Numbered from the stretch's first letter, positions 17,369-26,353 are shown. The stretch is 64,000 nt of DNA from Nostoc linckia NIES-25 (GCF_002368035.1 NZ_AP018222.1:4147534-4211533); one strand, 5' to 3'. Notes: generated from the sequence alone by a model not told the origin. Translations and numbers: made by a program.

Positions 17369-17794
17369 ATGTTTAAGCCTCTGTCATTTGCTGTAATTGC
17401 AGTTGCTCTTCTCACGGCATCCATTAATAACCCCCCTGTTACCTTGGCTGGAACATGCGCCTCTAAGTGTGGTTCGCGGCCAATTCAGTTTACTCCCGGA
17501 CAACACATCCGAGTTGAAGTTGTAAATAGCACACCCAATTTAATTAAAATCCAAAAACCCTCGGCGACTGATGCGATATCTTTGAGTCCGGGACAGAAAT
17601 TAAACATAGAAGGAATAGAAGGTACTGAGCCAAACACATCTTTGATATTTTGGAGCGAAACGGGTTTATCACTACAAGCAATTGTCTCAAAACCCAACTT
17701 TGGAACATTGCGACTAGAACTCCGTCCGACTTGGCGCTCTCCTGGCGATCGCTCGTTGTATATTATGGATGATGGTAAAATCAACGTGTTTTAA
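17369..17794 (+). CDS. Small secreted protein of unknown function
   Basis: 141 residues with a Sec signal peptide (SFAVIAVALLTASINN, likely cleaved near VTLAGTCASKCG). The mature part is predicted all-beta, with a Cys pair CASKCG at its start and a repeated PGQ turn (TPGQHIRVEVV and SPGQKLNIEGI). It probably acts in the periplasm or on the cell surface. Proteins of this kind are common in cyanobacteria but I know no function. It lies about 145 bases after pstB and may have its own promoter (TATACTGTGTATTATG just before the start). Confidence 0.7.
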   Translation: MFKPLSFAVIAVALLTASINNPPVTLAGTCASKCGSRPIQFTPGQHIRVEVVNSTPNLIKIQKPSATDAISLSPGQKLNIEGIEGTEPNTSLIFWSETGLSLQAIVSKPNFGTLRLELRPTWRSPGDRSLYIMDDGKINVF

Positions 17795-17842
17795 AGGTTA
17801 TACCAAGTCTGTGTAAACTTGCACTCTTCTAATTAACCTGCA

Positions 17843-17945
17843 AACGAGACGCTACGCGTACCCTTCTCTACCGGACACCAAAGGCGAATGCAAAGCAAGC
17901 TACGCGTAGCGTTCCTTTCGCGCAGCGTCTCGTAGAGAAGGAAAG
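17843..17945. repeat. Interspersed palindromic repeat element
   Basis: The element has the arms AACGAGACGCTACGCGTACC at the left, AAGCTACGCGTAGCGTTCC in the middle and GCGCAGCGTCTCGTAGAGAA at the right. Left and right arms are largely complementary. The right arm is the same text as the repeat translated inside bamA (about 3005-3030). Confidence 0.8.
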
Positions 17946-18012
17946 CCGATTCATTTAATATTAACTGCATCTACAGCCATCCTTTCTGATTTGTGAGAAT
18001 TCACGGTGTTTA

Positions 18013-18043
18013 GATCCCCGATTTATTAAAGAAATCGGGGATC
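18013..18043 (+). terminator. Rho-independent-like hairpin
   Basis: A perfect 12-base stem, GATCCCCGATTT at 18013-18024 and AAATCGGGGATC at 18032-18043, with a 7-base loop and TTGTTT after it. It is placed to end transcripts from the secreted-protein/pst side before recJ. The downstream T-run is short, so termination is probable but not certain. Confidence 0.65.
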
Positions 18044-18210
18044 TTGTTTCTCACGAATGATTTAGGATTGCTATAGATAAAGAACTAATATTAGGAGTTA
18101 TGAAATAATTATTGCGCTAAAGCTGGGGTTTTGGTAAAAGTGATTGAGGGGTAGGCGTAGCCCAACCCAGGCATCGCTATTATCAAAAAGGAAACTCTTA
18201 ATATTAAATT

Positions 18211-20358
18211 GTGCCAGACCGACCTTTAACTGAATCCTTAAAACAAACTACATCCTTACCCAATCAGCGTTGGCAGATTTATCGACAACAAACTCAGTTA
18301 GCTCAAAAGCTAGCAGTTGAAACAAATCTTTCACCCATCATCAGCCAGCTGTTAATTAATCGCGGGATTGAAACGCCAAAAGCAGCACAAGAATTTTTAG
18401 AGCCAGAGTCTTTAGTTTTGCCTTCCCCCTTAGAAGAATTTCCAGATTTGGCTATTAGTATAGAGTTATTGCAAAATGCGATCGCCTCTCAAACCAAAAT
18501 CGCTATTTGTGGTGACTACGATGCTGATGGCATGACTAGCACTGCTTTACTTTTGCGTAGCCTACGGACTTTAGGCGCACAAGTAGACTATGCTATTCCC
18601 AGTCGAATGCACGAAGGTTACGGTATTAATAAACGTATAATTGAAGAATTTCATACTGAAGGAGTCGGACTAATTCTCACTGTAGATAATGGCATCTCTG
18701 CATTTGAACCGGTAGCTAGAGCTAGAGAACTTGGTCTTGCAGTTATTATCACCGACCACCACGACATTCCCCAAAAACTACCACCAGCCAATGCGATCCT
18801 TAACCCCAAACTCATAGCCGAATCTTCACCTTATCGGGGCGTTGCTGGTGTTGGTGTCGCCTATATTTTGGCAGTGTCTCTAGCACAACAGCTAGGAGAG
18901 ACTAAAGGTTTAATTAAACCGATGTTAGCACTATTTACACTGGGCACGATCGCAGATTTAGCTCCTTTAATCGGTGTAAATCGCCGCTGGGTGAAACGGG
19001 GTTTACAACATTTACCAAAATCCGAATTAGCTGGAGTCCAAGCATTAATTCAAGTAGCTGGAGTCCAGGCGAGGGGAGAAGAGGGAGCAGGGGAGCAGGT
19101 GGTCGCCGAGCGAAGCCGAGGTGGGAGCAGGGGAGCAGAGGAGAAAATTCCCAATTCAAAATCCAAAATCCAAAATCCACAATCCCTGAAGCCTGAAGAT
19201 ATCGGATTTCGTCTGGGGCCCCGAATCAATGCCATTGGTCGGATTGGTAATCCCCAGACTGTGATTGAACTGCTAACTACAGATGATATGGGGCTGGCGC
19301 TGGAAAGAGCAATGCAGTGCGAACAAATAAATATCAGTCGCCAGCAGATGTGCGAGCAAATTGAGCAAGAAGCCATCGCTGTTGTAGAGACGTTATATGT
19401 AACGTCTTTACAAAAAGACCGCGTATTAGTTGTTGTCCAACCGAATTGGCATCACGGCGTTATCGGTATTGTCGCCTCCCGCTTGGTAGAACGCTACGGC
19501 GTCCCTGTGTTTATTGGTACCTATGAAGATGAGCAACACATACGCGGTTCAGCACGAGGAATTCCAGAATTTGACGTGTTTGCAGCTTTGGAATATTGTC
19601 ACGACTTACTAGGCAAATATGGCGGACACAAAGCAGCCGGTGGATTTTCTCTTACAGCAGAAAATTTACAGAAATTGCGATCGCGTTTGATTGAGTTTGC
19701 CAATGGATGTCTTGAACCCCAACATCTCAAGCCTCTGCTGAAAATTGATGCCGAGATCAACCTCAATCAAATCGATCGCCAGCTTTATCAACAGCTTAAC
19801 GCCTTGCATCCTTGCGGTATCGACAATCCCGATCCCGTCTTTTGGACGCCTAATGTCCAAGTGATTGAACAGCAAATTGTTGGTAAGGGTCACATTAAAC
19901 TGACAATTGCCCAAACTATTGATGGTCAACAGTATAGAATTAAAGCGATCGCTTGGCGTTGGCGCGATTACTTCCGCCTACCATCACGGTTGGATGTCGC
20001 CTATAAACTCCGAGAAAATCACTTTAACGGTAACACTACCATCGAGCTAGAGTTAGTAGGTGCGAGATTACCAATTCAGGTTCAACAATTTTTTGTTTCG
20101 CCACCTACCTCTTCAACCACCATTTTTGAATACAACCAGCGAAAATATACCTGTGGTTTTTATAAAAATGGTTTGGCAGCAGAATTAAGAATTAAAAATC
20201 CTGAAGGCAAAGTCTTGGCTATGCAACCAGGACAGTTAAACGGTTTGCTTGGCACTAATCGTCAAGATGCCAAGGAAATTGATATTTCTCAACCACAGTA
20301 TGACAGTATTATCCAAGCAGCTCTGCAAGCATTATCACTACCCAGTGCTGAGTTATGA
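18211..20358 (+). CDS. recJ: Single-stranded-DNA-specific exonuclease RecJ
   Basis: RecJ digests single-stranded DNA 5' to 3' in recombination and repair. DHH-family motifs are in order: AICGDYDADGMTSTALLLRS (I), LTVDNGI (II), ITDHHDIP (III, DHH), GVAGVGVAYILA, and the DHHA1 core RGSARGIPEFDVFAALEYC with GGHKAAGGFS; a C-terminal OB domain follows. The start is GTG at 18211. At 715 residues it is longer than usual, mainly because of an in-frame low-complexity insertion at about residues 285-325 made of repeat DNA (listed separately). The frame is intact and the insert lies between the DHH and DHHA1 cores, so the enzyme may still work. Confidence 0.95.
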   Translation: MPDRPLTESLKQTTSLPNQRWQIYRQQTQLAQKLAVETNLSPIISQLLINRGIETPKAAQEFLEPESLVLPSPLEEFPDLAISIELLQNAIASQTKIAICGDYDADGMTSTALLLRSLRTLGAQVDYAIPSRMHEGYGINKRIIEEFHTEGVGLILTVDNGISAFEPVARARELGLAVIITDHHDIPQKLPPANAILNPKLIAESSPYRGVAGVGVAYILAVSLAQQLGETKGLIKPMLALFTLGTIADLAPLIGVNRRWVKRGLQHLPKSELAGVQALIQVAGVQARGEEGAGEQVVAERSRGGSRGAEEKIPNSKSKIQNPQSLKPEDIGFRLGPRINAIGRIGNPQTVIELLTTDDMGLALERAMQCEQINISRQQMCEQIEQEAIAVVETLYVTSLQKDRVLVVVQPNWHHGVIGIVASRLVERYGVPVFIGTYEDEQHIRGSARGIPEFDVFAALEYCHDLLGKYGGHKAAGGFSLTAENLQKLRSRLIEFANGCLEPQHLKPLLKIDAEINLNQIDRQLYQQLNALHPCGIDNPDPVFWTPNVQVIEQQIVGKGHIKLTIAQTIDGQQYRIKAIAWRWRDYFRLPSRLDVAYKLRENHFNGNTTIELELVGARLPIQVQQFFVSPPTSSTTIFEYNQRKYTCGFYKNGLAAELRIKNPEGKVLAMQPGQLNGLLGTNRQDAKEIDISQPQYDSIIQAALQALSLPSAEL
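19062..19190 (+). repeat. Repeat DNA inserted in frame inside recJ
   Basis: Within recJ, bases 19062-19190 read like intergenic repeats: GGAGCAGGGGAGCAGGTGGT, a GAGCGAAGCCGAG word, and a run of CCAAAAT heptamers near 19155-19182. The translation is a Glu/Gly/Arg-rich then Ser/Lys/Gln stretch (EEGAGEQVVAERSRGGSRGA) with no resemblance to RecJ; RecJ similarity resumes at LKPEDIGFRLGPRINA. A duplicated AGVQALIQVAGVQA sits just before the insert. Confidence 0.8.
19384..19412 (+). repeat. GTAGAGACG palindrome inside recJ
   Basis: The text GTAGAGACGTTATATGTAAC followed by GTCTTTACA is an imperfect palindrome of the same type as the intergenic one at 21334-21360 (TAGAGACGTTGC...GCAACGTCTCTA). It codes VETLYVTSLQ, just before the conserved RVLVVVQPNWHHGVIG. 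It may be a second repeat copy inside the gene, but chance similarity cannot be excluded. Confidence 0.5.
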
Positions 20359-20490
20359 GTTCTGAGTTTTAAATTTCCAAATTTATTTTACTCAGCAACA
20401 CCACTTGCTCTACATTTGGAGACCAAATGACGGCAGTGGTTCCTCAGCACTCAGCACTGGCTCAACGCCCCACTCCTGCTAAAAGTGTTC

Positions 20491-20634
20491 TTAAAGGTTA
20501 CCGTTACGAAATGCCAGCACAAAGATTACCGCCGGCCCAGCAATCACGATTAGCGCCACAGAAAGTAATTGGAAAATAACTTCCCAATTGATGCTGGTAA
20601 AAGCGTTAAATAAATCAGACACAGCGTCAAACAT
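20491..20634 (-). CDS. psb30: Photosystem II protein Psb30 (Ycf12)
   Basis: A 47-residue single-helix thylakoid membrane protein of photosystem II. The minus-strand ATG at 20634 is preceded by AGGAGAAGAG, a strong ribosome site. The product begins MFDAVSDLFNAFTSINWEVI and continues with the membrane helix (FQLLSVALIVIAGPAVIFVL) and the ending AFRNGNL, which is the recognisable Psb30/Ycf12 sequence. It lies downstream of and convergent with recJ. It is stand-alone. Confidence 0.93.
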   Translation of the reverse strand: MFDAVSDLFNAFTSINWEVIFQLLSVALIVIAGPAVIFVLAFRNGNL

Positions 20635-20939
20635 TTTTTCTCTTCTCCTGCTAACTGTTTATAAAAGCCAATAACTTAGTTAGGAAACCCGCAATCGATC
20701 ATATCTGGCCGCGGGCTGTAGAATTTAATTTACTTAACAAAATTATAAGAAAAAACATAAAATGTGAGCGATCGGGACTGGGTAGTAGGGACTGAGGAAT
20801 AAAAAATAAGAACCAGAATACTATTCCTGGAGCCAAAAATACGGACGTTCAATACTATAGCTGTGCTACCTATAAGGTGTTTTATCCAAGCTAGAATCGC
20901 TATAATACTCAGTACCCAGTCCCCAGTCCCCAATCCCAA

Positions 20940-21290
20940 ATGGCAACTTGGCAATGTGTTAAGCAATGTGGAGCCTGCTGTCATCTAGATCCAGCAGAGC
21001 GTCCAGATTTGGATGAGTATCTCTCACCAGCAGAACTAGAACTTTACCTTAGTATGGTAGGTGAAGGAGGATGGTGCATTAATTTTGACCATACAACGCG
21101 AGAGTGCTGCATCTATCCAAATCGCCCGCGCTTCTGCCGTGTAGAATCAGAAGTGTTTCAAGATATGTATGGCATTGAAGCAGAAGAACTCAATGACTTT
21201 GCCATTGATTGCTGTCGTCAGCAAATAGAAGGAGTGTATGGCGATCGCAGTTTGGAAATACTAAAGTTTGATAAAGCTGTTGGCTTTTGA
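20940..21290 (+). CDS. YkgJ-family cysteine-cluster protein
   Basis: 116 residues, cytosolic, with the family's Cys pattern: CVKQCGACCHLD at the N-terminus, then CCIYPNRPRFCRVE and DCCRQQ. These proteins are thought to hold a metal ion or Fe-S cluster (zinc/iron-chelating domain), but the biochemical role is unknown. The conserved Asp/Glu-rich region after the first Cys cluster is also present. It is divergently placed from psb30, with about 300 bases between them that include short repeats. Confidence 0.85.
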   Translation: MATWQCVKQCGACCHLDPAERPDLDEYLSPAELELYLSMVGEGGWCINFDHTTRECCIYPNRPRFCRVESEVFQDMYGIEAEELNDFAIDCCRQQIEGVYGDRSLEILKFDKAVGF

Positions 21291-21333
21291 TGTGCCGATT
21301 TGAGATTATTTCGGTTACCCAGAAAATACTTGG

Positions 21334-21360
21334 TAGAGACGTTGCATTGCAACGTCTCTA
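21334..21360. repeat. Palindromic repeat (GTAGAGACG family)
   Basis: A perfect 12-base inverted repeat, TAGAGACGTTGC and GCAACGTCTCTA, with a 3-base centre. It lies in the 302-base gap between the YkgJ-like gene and hmx1. The rest of that gap shows no gene. Confidence 0.85.
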
Positions 21361-21592
21361 CATCTGTTGGAATCCCGAAAAATCGTAGGGTCTGGGTTTT
21401 GACGTGCGATGCTACACCAGCATAAATGGAAATCTATTTGCGAGTCAGTATCCTCGCGATCGATCCAAAATCCAAATTTTAAAATCCATTGACACTCCAT
21501 CCTCACTTTTTTTGTCTGGAGTTGCAATTTATTACAAAAATCTGAGAATATGATAGAAATATGAAAACAACCTAGCAACAAAACTATTGCCT

Positions 21593-22024
21593 GTGAAACT
21601 AGACTCTGCACCTTTAGGGATTTCTGGCATATCTCCATCTGAGATCGAGCTAGAACTGAAAGACAGTAATGATTTTAACTTAACTTCTGCTCAGTGCTTG
21701 CCAGTTGAGTCTGTAGTTGCCGATAATCCTCGAAAGCAGGAATCAGCGCTAGTAGTTTTTGGTACAACTTTTATAACTATCTTTTTAGCAGAAATTGGAG
21801 ATAAGACTCAGTTATCGACGCTGTTAATGAGTGCAGAATCTCATTCACCGTGGGTAGTATTTATTGGATCTGCGGCTGCGCTCATAACTACCAGCTTATT
21901 AGGTGTACTTTTAGGTAGTTGGATAGCCAGCCGACTCAGCCCAAAAACCGTAGAAAAATCAGCAGGTGTAATGTTGTTGTTGATTTCTCTAATGCTATTT
22001 TGGGATGTATTTATTGGTCATTAG
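21593..22024 (+). CDS. hmx1: Gdt1/TMEM165 (UPF0016) half-protein, hemi manganese exchanger 1 type
   Basis: UPF0016 proteins move Mn2+ (and Ca2+) out of the cytosol. Full-length members have two copies of a three-helix unit, each with an E-x-G-D-K/R-T/S motif. This 144-residue protein has only one copy: FLAEIGDKTQLSTLLMS, flanked by three hydrophobic helices, after a 50-residue polar N-terminus. The next gene codes the other half, so the two probably assemble as a heteromer. Split Hmx1/Hmx2 exchangers are described for Anabaena. GTG at 21593 is taken as start; TTG at 21587 is possible. Confidence 0.85.
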   Translation: MKLDSAPLGISGISPSEIELELKDSNDFNLTSAQCLPVESVVADNPRKQESALVVFGTTFITIFLAEIGDKTQLSTLLMSAESHSPWVVFIGSAAALITTSLLGVLLGSWIASRLSPKTVEKSAGVMLLLISLMLFWDVFIGH

Positions 22025-22126
22025 TCATTAGTCACTTGTACTGAGCGAAGTCGAAGTATTAGTCATTTGTCATTATTTATTTCTTTGCGTCCCCGCGTCT
22101 GTTTCCCTCATCTCCCCCTTAATAAT

Positions 22127-22429
22127 ATGGATTGGCACCTTCTTGGACTGAGTTTTATTACAGTTTTTTTATCGGAATTAGGTGACAAAAGTCAGCTAGC
22201 GGCGATCGCACTTACAGGGCGTTGTCAATCTCCACGTGCTGTATTTTTTGGCACCGCAGCAGCACTAGTATTGACAAGCCTTTTGGGAGCATTAGCAGGA
22301 GGAGCAGTGGCGGAATTATTACCTACACGCTTCATGAAAGCGATCGCTGCTGTGGGATTTGCCATTCTGGCTGCACGTCTACTGTTATTTAACAATGAAG
22401 CAGAATCTGATTCCGAACAAACACGTTGA
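22127..22429 (+). CDS. hmx2: Gdt1/TMEM165 (UPF0016) half-protein, hemi manganese exchanger 2 type
   Basis: A 100-residue, three-helix membrane protein with the motif FLSELGDKSQLAAIAL. It is the complementary half of the exchanger coded by the gene just upstream. The ATG at 22127 (MDWHLLGLSFITVFLSE) is chosen because the upstream in-frame extension covers repeat text and has no similarity. The two genes are about 100 bases apart, with TCATTAGTCATTAGTCA-type repeats in between. Location is expected to be the thylakoid or plasma membrane. Confidence 0.87.
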   Translation: MDWHLLGLSFITVFLSELGDKSQLAAIALTGRCQSPRAVFFGTAAALVLTSLLGALAGGAVAELLPTRFMKAIAAVGFAILAARLLLFNNEAESDSEQTR

Positions 22430-22623
22430 AGAATTCAGGAGCCGCAATTCATCTTCGTAGGTGATTAAAATCCATCACACAGAACCACCAAATCTATAAA
22501 TGTGACGGTGGCTTAAACCCATTGATTCATCTGCCAATTCTAAAGCTGCAAGATTTTAAATCAAATCATTCACTGAGAGTAAAATTGATACTAAATACTG
22601 AATTCTGACTCCTGAACTGTTCT

Positions 22624-23550
22624 TTACAAAAGTTCCCAGCCAGTTCCTTTGTAGCCGTATTGAAAAATTTCTGGATGTAAAATTTCTGCCAAAATTTCTA
22701 GAGAGTCTACCAGTCGCGGCCCTGGACGATTGAAGTAAGAATTGCCATCAGTGATGTAGACTCTACCAGTTTTGGTAGCGTGTAGTTGTTGCCATTCTGG
22801 AAGTTGAGTTAACAGCTGGGCTTCTTGGCGGGTGCGGTTTAAATCAAAGCCGCAAGGCATAAAAACGATCGCATCAGGATTACTTGCTATTAGTGTTTCC
22901 CACGGTAACTGAGGAGAAGGTTGACCGGCGACACTAAACAGAGATTGCCCTCCACACAAGTTGACTAATTCCGGAATCCAATTTGCTGCTACCATCAAAG
23001 GATCTATCCACTCGATGCAAGCGACGCTGGGCAGCTCATTTAAATCAAGTCCTTGGATTCTTTGCTGACAAATTTTGATGCGAGCCTCTAAATTTTCTAT
23101 GAGTTTTACTGAGTCTACGCCGAAGATGTTGCCTACCCGCTCAATGTCAGCGCAAATATCTTGGAGAGTATTGGGTTGTAAAGAAATAATCTGGGGTTGG
23201 CTCTCAATGAGTGTAGCAACTGCTTTTTGAACTTCGTGTAAGCTGACAGCACAGACATCACACTGGTCTTGAGTGAGAATATGAGTCGGCTGCAACTGCT
23301 CTAAAACATCTGTTTTTATTTGATAGATACTGAGAGCAGATTGCAGCAAATTGTTTACCTCATCGTGAATTTGGCTGCTGGAGGCATTGGAGTTTAGACG
23401 TGCTTGGGTACAAATGGGGCGATTTTGGATTTCTGGGGGGTAATCGCATTCGTGCGATCGCCCTACAATAGCATTAACCAATCCTAATGCCGCTAAAATC
23501 TCTGTTCCACCGGGGATTAACGAAACAATTCTTACATTACTATCTATCAT
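22624..23550 (-). CDS. Cobalamin-binding protein homologue (BtuF/FhuD-like fold), no signal peptide
   Basis: The 308-residue protein has the two-lobed periplasmic-binding fold of BtuF-type proteins: VSLIPGGTEILAALGLVNAI at the start, VGRSHECDYPPE, THILTQDQCDVCAVS, and SNPDAIVFMPCGFDLNRT in the second lobe, ending with RPGPRLVDSLEILAEILHP. BtuF proteins hand vitamin B12 to an ABC importer, but this one starts directly at MIDSNVRIVS without a signal sequence, so it is probably cytosolic. No btuCD genes are adjacent. Its real ligand is uncertain. Confidence 0.8.
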   Translation of the reverse strand: MIDSNVRIVSLIPGGTEILAALGLVNAIVGRSHECDYPPEIQNRPICTQARLNSNASSSQIHDEVNNLLQSALSIYQIKTDVLEQLQPTHILTQDQCDVCAVSLHEVQKAVATLIESQPQIISLQPNTLQDICADIERVGNIFGVDSVKLIENLEARIKICQQRIQGLDLNELPSVACIEWIDPLMVAANWIPELVNLCGGQSLFSVAGQPSPQLPWETLIASNPDAIVFMPCGFDLNRTRQEAQLLTQLPEWQQLHATKTGRVYITDGNSYFNRPGPRLVDSLEILAEILHPEIFQYGYKGTGWELL

Positions 23551-23939
23551 CCTTCCACCTTTGCAACAGCTACCATTAACTTAATTCTCGCAAAATTCAA
23601 GTCATTAGATATCTTTCTGTAGGGGAATTCAAGGATCTTCTGCTAGTCTGGACAAACTAAGAATCCAAAGCTCACAAGCGGTATCAGTTGGTATCAAGGT
23701 AGCATTTATGATAATTAAGTAAATCAGCAAAATAAAACCTAAGTATGTGAAGAAAAGTAAACAAAGCTCAAACTCCTTCCCTCCTCGCTCCCTGGCTTAT
23801 ACCAACGATAGTTATTTACGCCGACTTGCTTAGGTGATGTAATGATTACATTGGCTGTGGAAGCCAACTTTTAAAAAGACTATACTACTTGATAGCTAAA
23901 TGATTTTAGATGCCAATTATGATTCGTTGGGGCAAAAAA

Positions 23940-24133
23940 GACTGGTATAAAGATACAGAACTGATTGGCAAATTCTAGTTTGGAACTCGTCATTCCCAAA
24001 TCAGAAAATTTTATTAAAACAAATATAGTTTCCGGTTATGAAAAACCCTATGGAGTAATTGTAGTTATACAAAGACGGTTCTATAGTTTCCGTAGAACTG
24101 CGAGGCAAAATTATTTCTTCTTGAGGACAACTG
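23940..24133 (+). pseudogene. Decayed PAS/PAC domain upstream of the hybrid kinase
   Basis: Two reading frames together spell a PAS/PAC domain. One frame gives SSLELVIPKSENFIKTNIVS then GYEKPYGVI; after a frame change near 24075-24082 the other gives KDGSIVSVELRGKIISS, a TGA at 24122-24124, then GQLMQVVAARNITE, which runs directly into the kinase frame. The TGA stands where CGA (Arg) would fit the family. So one frameshift and one nonsense change separate this sensor part from the kinase gene. More degraded PAS-like text may extend upstream of 23940. Confidence 0.75.
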
Positions 24134-26347
24134 ATGCAAGTGGTCGCTGCTAGAAATATCACAGAGCATAACCAAGCCCAAGAGGGTTTACAAATCAGGG
24201 AAGGTAGCCGGCGAAAACAAAGCCAGACGTTGGTAAAACTGGCAAGGAGCAAAACATTTCAGCAGGGTAATCTTAATGCGGCCATCAGGGAAATCACAGA
24301 AACTGCTGCTTGCACGCTCTCTGTCGAGCGAGTCGGGGTGTGGTTATATAATCAAGAACGCTCAAAAATGGAATGCATCGATTTATACGATGCCAATACT
24401 AAAGAACATAGCTTTGGTAGTTCGCTTTTCAAAATAAATTATCCCGCTTATTTTCAAGCTTTAGAACAAGAACGTAGCATTGCTATAGATGATGCTAGAA
24501 ACGATATCAGAACCCAAGAATTATCACAGTCTTATCTTTCTGTTTTTGGAATCACATCCCTACTGGATGCACCAATTTGGCTAGAGGGACGTTTGGTAGG
24601 CGTAGTCTGTCACGAACACGTAGGCGAAGGTCGTCAATGGACTCTGGAGGAAGAAACTTTTGCCGGCTCAATTGCAGATTTCGCGGCCTTGGCTATGGAA
24701 GCAAACCAGCGAAATGCTGCACAAGAAGCCCTGCGACAGAGCGAGGCACAATTTAGGGCAATTTTTGAGCGTTCTTCTATTGGAATTGCACTTATAGATA
24801 TGAAAGCGCAGATAGTCGATATAAATGTGACACTGTGCGAGATATTAGGATATAGCCGAGAAGAGTTATACGGCAAACGCTTTACAAATTACGTTTGCAC
24901 GCAAAAAGGCGATTTAGAGATTTACAAACAATTGGTGTCGCAAATTCGCACGGATTTAGAAAAAACTTCAAAGGTTGAAGTCAAAGAACAACCCGCAGAT
25001 AGACATCGTATTGAAATGGAAAGACGCTGCTCACATCAAGATGGTAGCTTAGTTTGGACTCATATCTCTGTTTCTGTCATTCCAGATGGCGATGGCCAAC
25101 CTGAGTTTTTTCTAGCGATGATTGAGGATATTACTGAACGCAAGCAAACAGAACTAAAACTACGTGCTTCTCAAGAAGCAGCAGAAGCAGCGAGTCGAGC
25201 TAAAAGTGAATTTTTAGCAACCATGAGCCACGAGCTGCGAACGCCTCTAAATGCGATCATGGGTTTATCGCAATTGCTACAACAAGAAATAGTTGGCTCT
25301 CTCAATGAAAAACAGAAGGAATACATCAATTGTATATACACTAGTGGCGAACAGTTACTGGCGGTGATTAACGATATTCTGGATTTATCTAAGGTAGAAG
25401 CAGGTAAAGAAGAATTGTTGCTTTTACCTTTGTCGGTGTCAGAGATATGTAACTATGCCATATCGACAGTGCGCGACGGGGCTTTGGAAAAGGGATTGCA
25501 ACTCACATGTGAAATCGATCCCGAAGCAGATACTTGCATTGCTGATGAACGACGTATCAAACAAATGTTACTTAATCTGCTCGCCAATGCTGTTAAATTC
25601 ACCCCAGATGGTAAGGTATCGCTGGTAGTCAAAAAATTACCGCAAGGCATGAAATTTATAGTTTCAGATACTGGAATTGGGATTGACTCAAGCCAGTTTC
25701 AATTTTTATTTGAACCGTTTAAACAACTTGACAGTAAGCTAAATCGACAGTATGAAGGCACGGGTTTGGGTTTAGCTTTGACACGCAAATTAGCGCGTTT
25801 GCATGGTGGAGATGTGACTGTTACATCGACTTTAGGAGAAGGTAGTCAGTTTACTTTATTTCTACCAAATCGATTGCATTTGGAAGATGAGGCCGATGAA
25901 GGAGAAAATTGTACTGTCTCTACATTGCCTTCTCTAGCCATTCCTCAAAATAAAACTATTTTGCTTGTGGAAGACGAGCAAAATACTGGTATTGTGCTAA
26001 AAGATTATCTCCAAACAATTGGCTACGAAGTTAAGTGGATTAATAGCAACGATGATTTTTTAAAGCAGGTGCAAATTCTAGAGCCAGATTTAATTTTGCT
26101 GGATGTCCAGTTAGTAGGCAATGCTAGTGGTTGGGATTTATTAAATATTCTGAGACAAGAGCCTTCTTTACAAGATTTGCAGGTGATAATAATGGGCTTT
26201 GGCGAGCTTTCAGAAGAGAAAATTTCTCTTGTGCAAGCTGGTGCTTACGACTATCTTCTCAAACCAATTCGAGTATTTCAATTAGAGTCAATGTTAATGC
26301 GATATTTGGGTGAGAGTGATTCTGAGACGGGCCAAATACCGATTTAA
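24134..26347 (+). CDS. Hybrid sensor histidine kinase (GAF-PAS-HisKA-HATPase-REC)
   Basis: 737 residues, soluble. Order of domains: end of a PAS linker (MQVVAARNITEHNQAQ), GAF about 35-190, PAS/PAC about 195-335 (ending IEDITERKQTELKL), HisKA with the phospho-acceptor in FLATMSHELRTPLNAIMG (about 360), HATPase with N box NLLANAVKFTPDGK, G1 VSDTGIGI and G2 GTGLGLAL, then a receiver domain from TILLVEDEQ with the phospho-Asp in LILLDVQLVG and the Lys in LLKPIR. It should autophosphorylate and pass phosphate to its own receiver. The gene is probably 5'-shortened: sequence upstream is a broken PAS domain in the same frame. Confidence 0.9.
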   Translation: MQVVAARNITEHNQAQEGLQIREGSRRKQSQTLVKLARSKTFQQGNLNAAIREITETAACTLSVERVGVWLYNQERSKMECIDLYDANTKEHSFGSSLFKINYPAYFQALEQERSIAIDDARNDIRTQELSQSYLSVFGITSLLDAPIWLEGRLVGVVCHEHVGEGRQWTLEEETFAGSIADFAALAMEANQRNAAQEALRQSEAQFRAIFERSSIGIALIDMKAQIVDINVTLCEILGYSREELYGKRFTNYVCTQKGDLEIYKQLVSQIRTDLEKTSKVEVKEQPADRHRIEMERRCSHQDGSLVWTHISVSVIPDGDGQPEFFLAMIEDITERKQTELKLRASQEAAEAASRAKSEFLATMSHELRTPLNAIMGLSQLLQQEIVGSLNEKQKEYINCIYTSGEQLLAVINDILDLSKVEAGKEELLLLPLSVSEICNYAISTVRDGALEKGLQLTCEIDPEADTCIADERRIKQMLLNLLANAVKFTPDGKVSLVVKKLPQGMKFIVSDTGIGIDSSQFQFLFEPFKQLDSKLNRQYEGTGLGLALTRKLARLHGGDVTVTSTLGEGSQFTLFLPNRLHLEDEADEGENCTVSTLPSLAIPQNKTILLVEDEQNTGIVLKDYLQTIGYEVKWINSNDDFLKQVQILEPDLILLDVQLVGNASGWDLLNILRQEPSLQDLQVIIMGFGELSEEKISLVQAGAYDYLLKPIRVFQLESMLMRYLGESDSETGQIPI

Positions 26348-26353
26348 ATGCTC

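Larger units (their letters stand above)
17795..18210. other. Intergenic region with repeat and hairpin
   Basis: The 416 bases between the secreted-protein gene and recJ hold the interspersed repeat at 17843-17945 and the terminator-like hairpin at 18013-18043. The text GGGGTAGGCGTAGCCCAACC at 18149-18168 is another Nostoc repeat word. No gene is seen. Confidence 0.6.
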
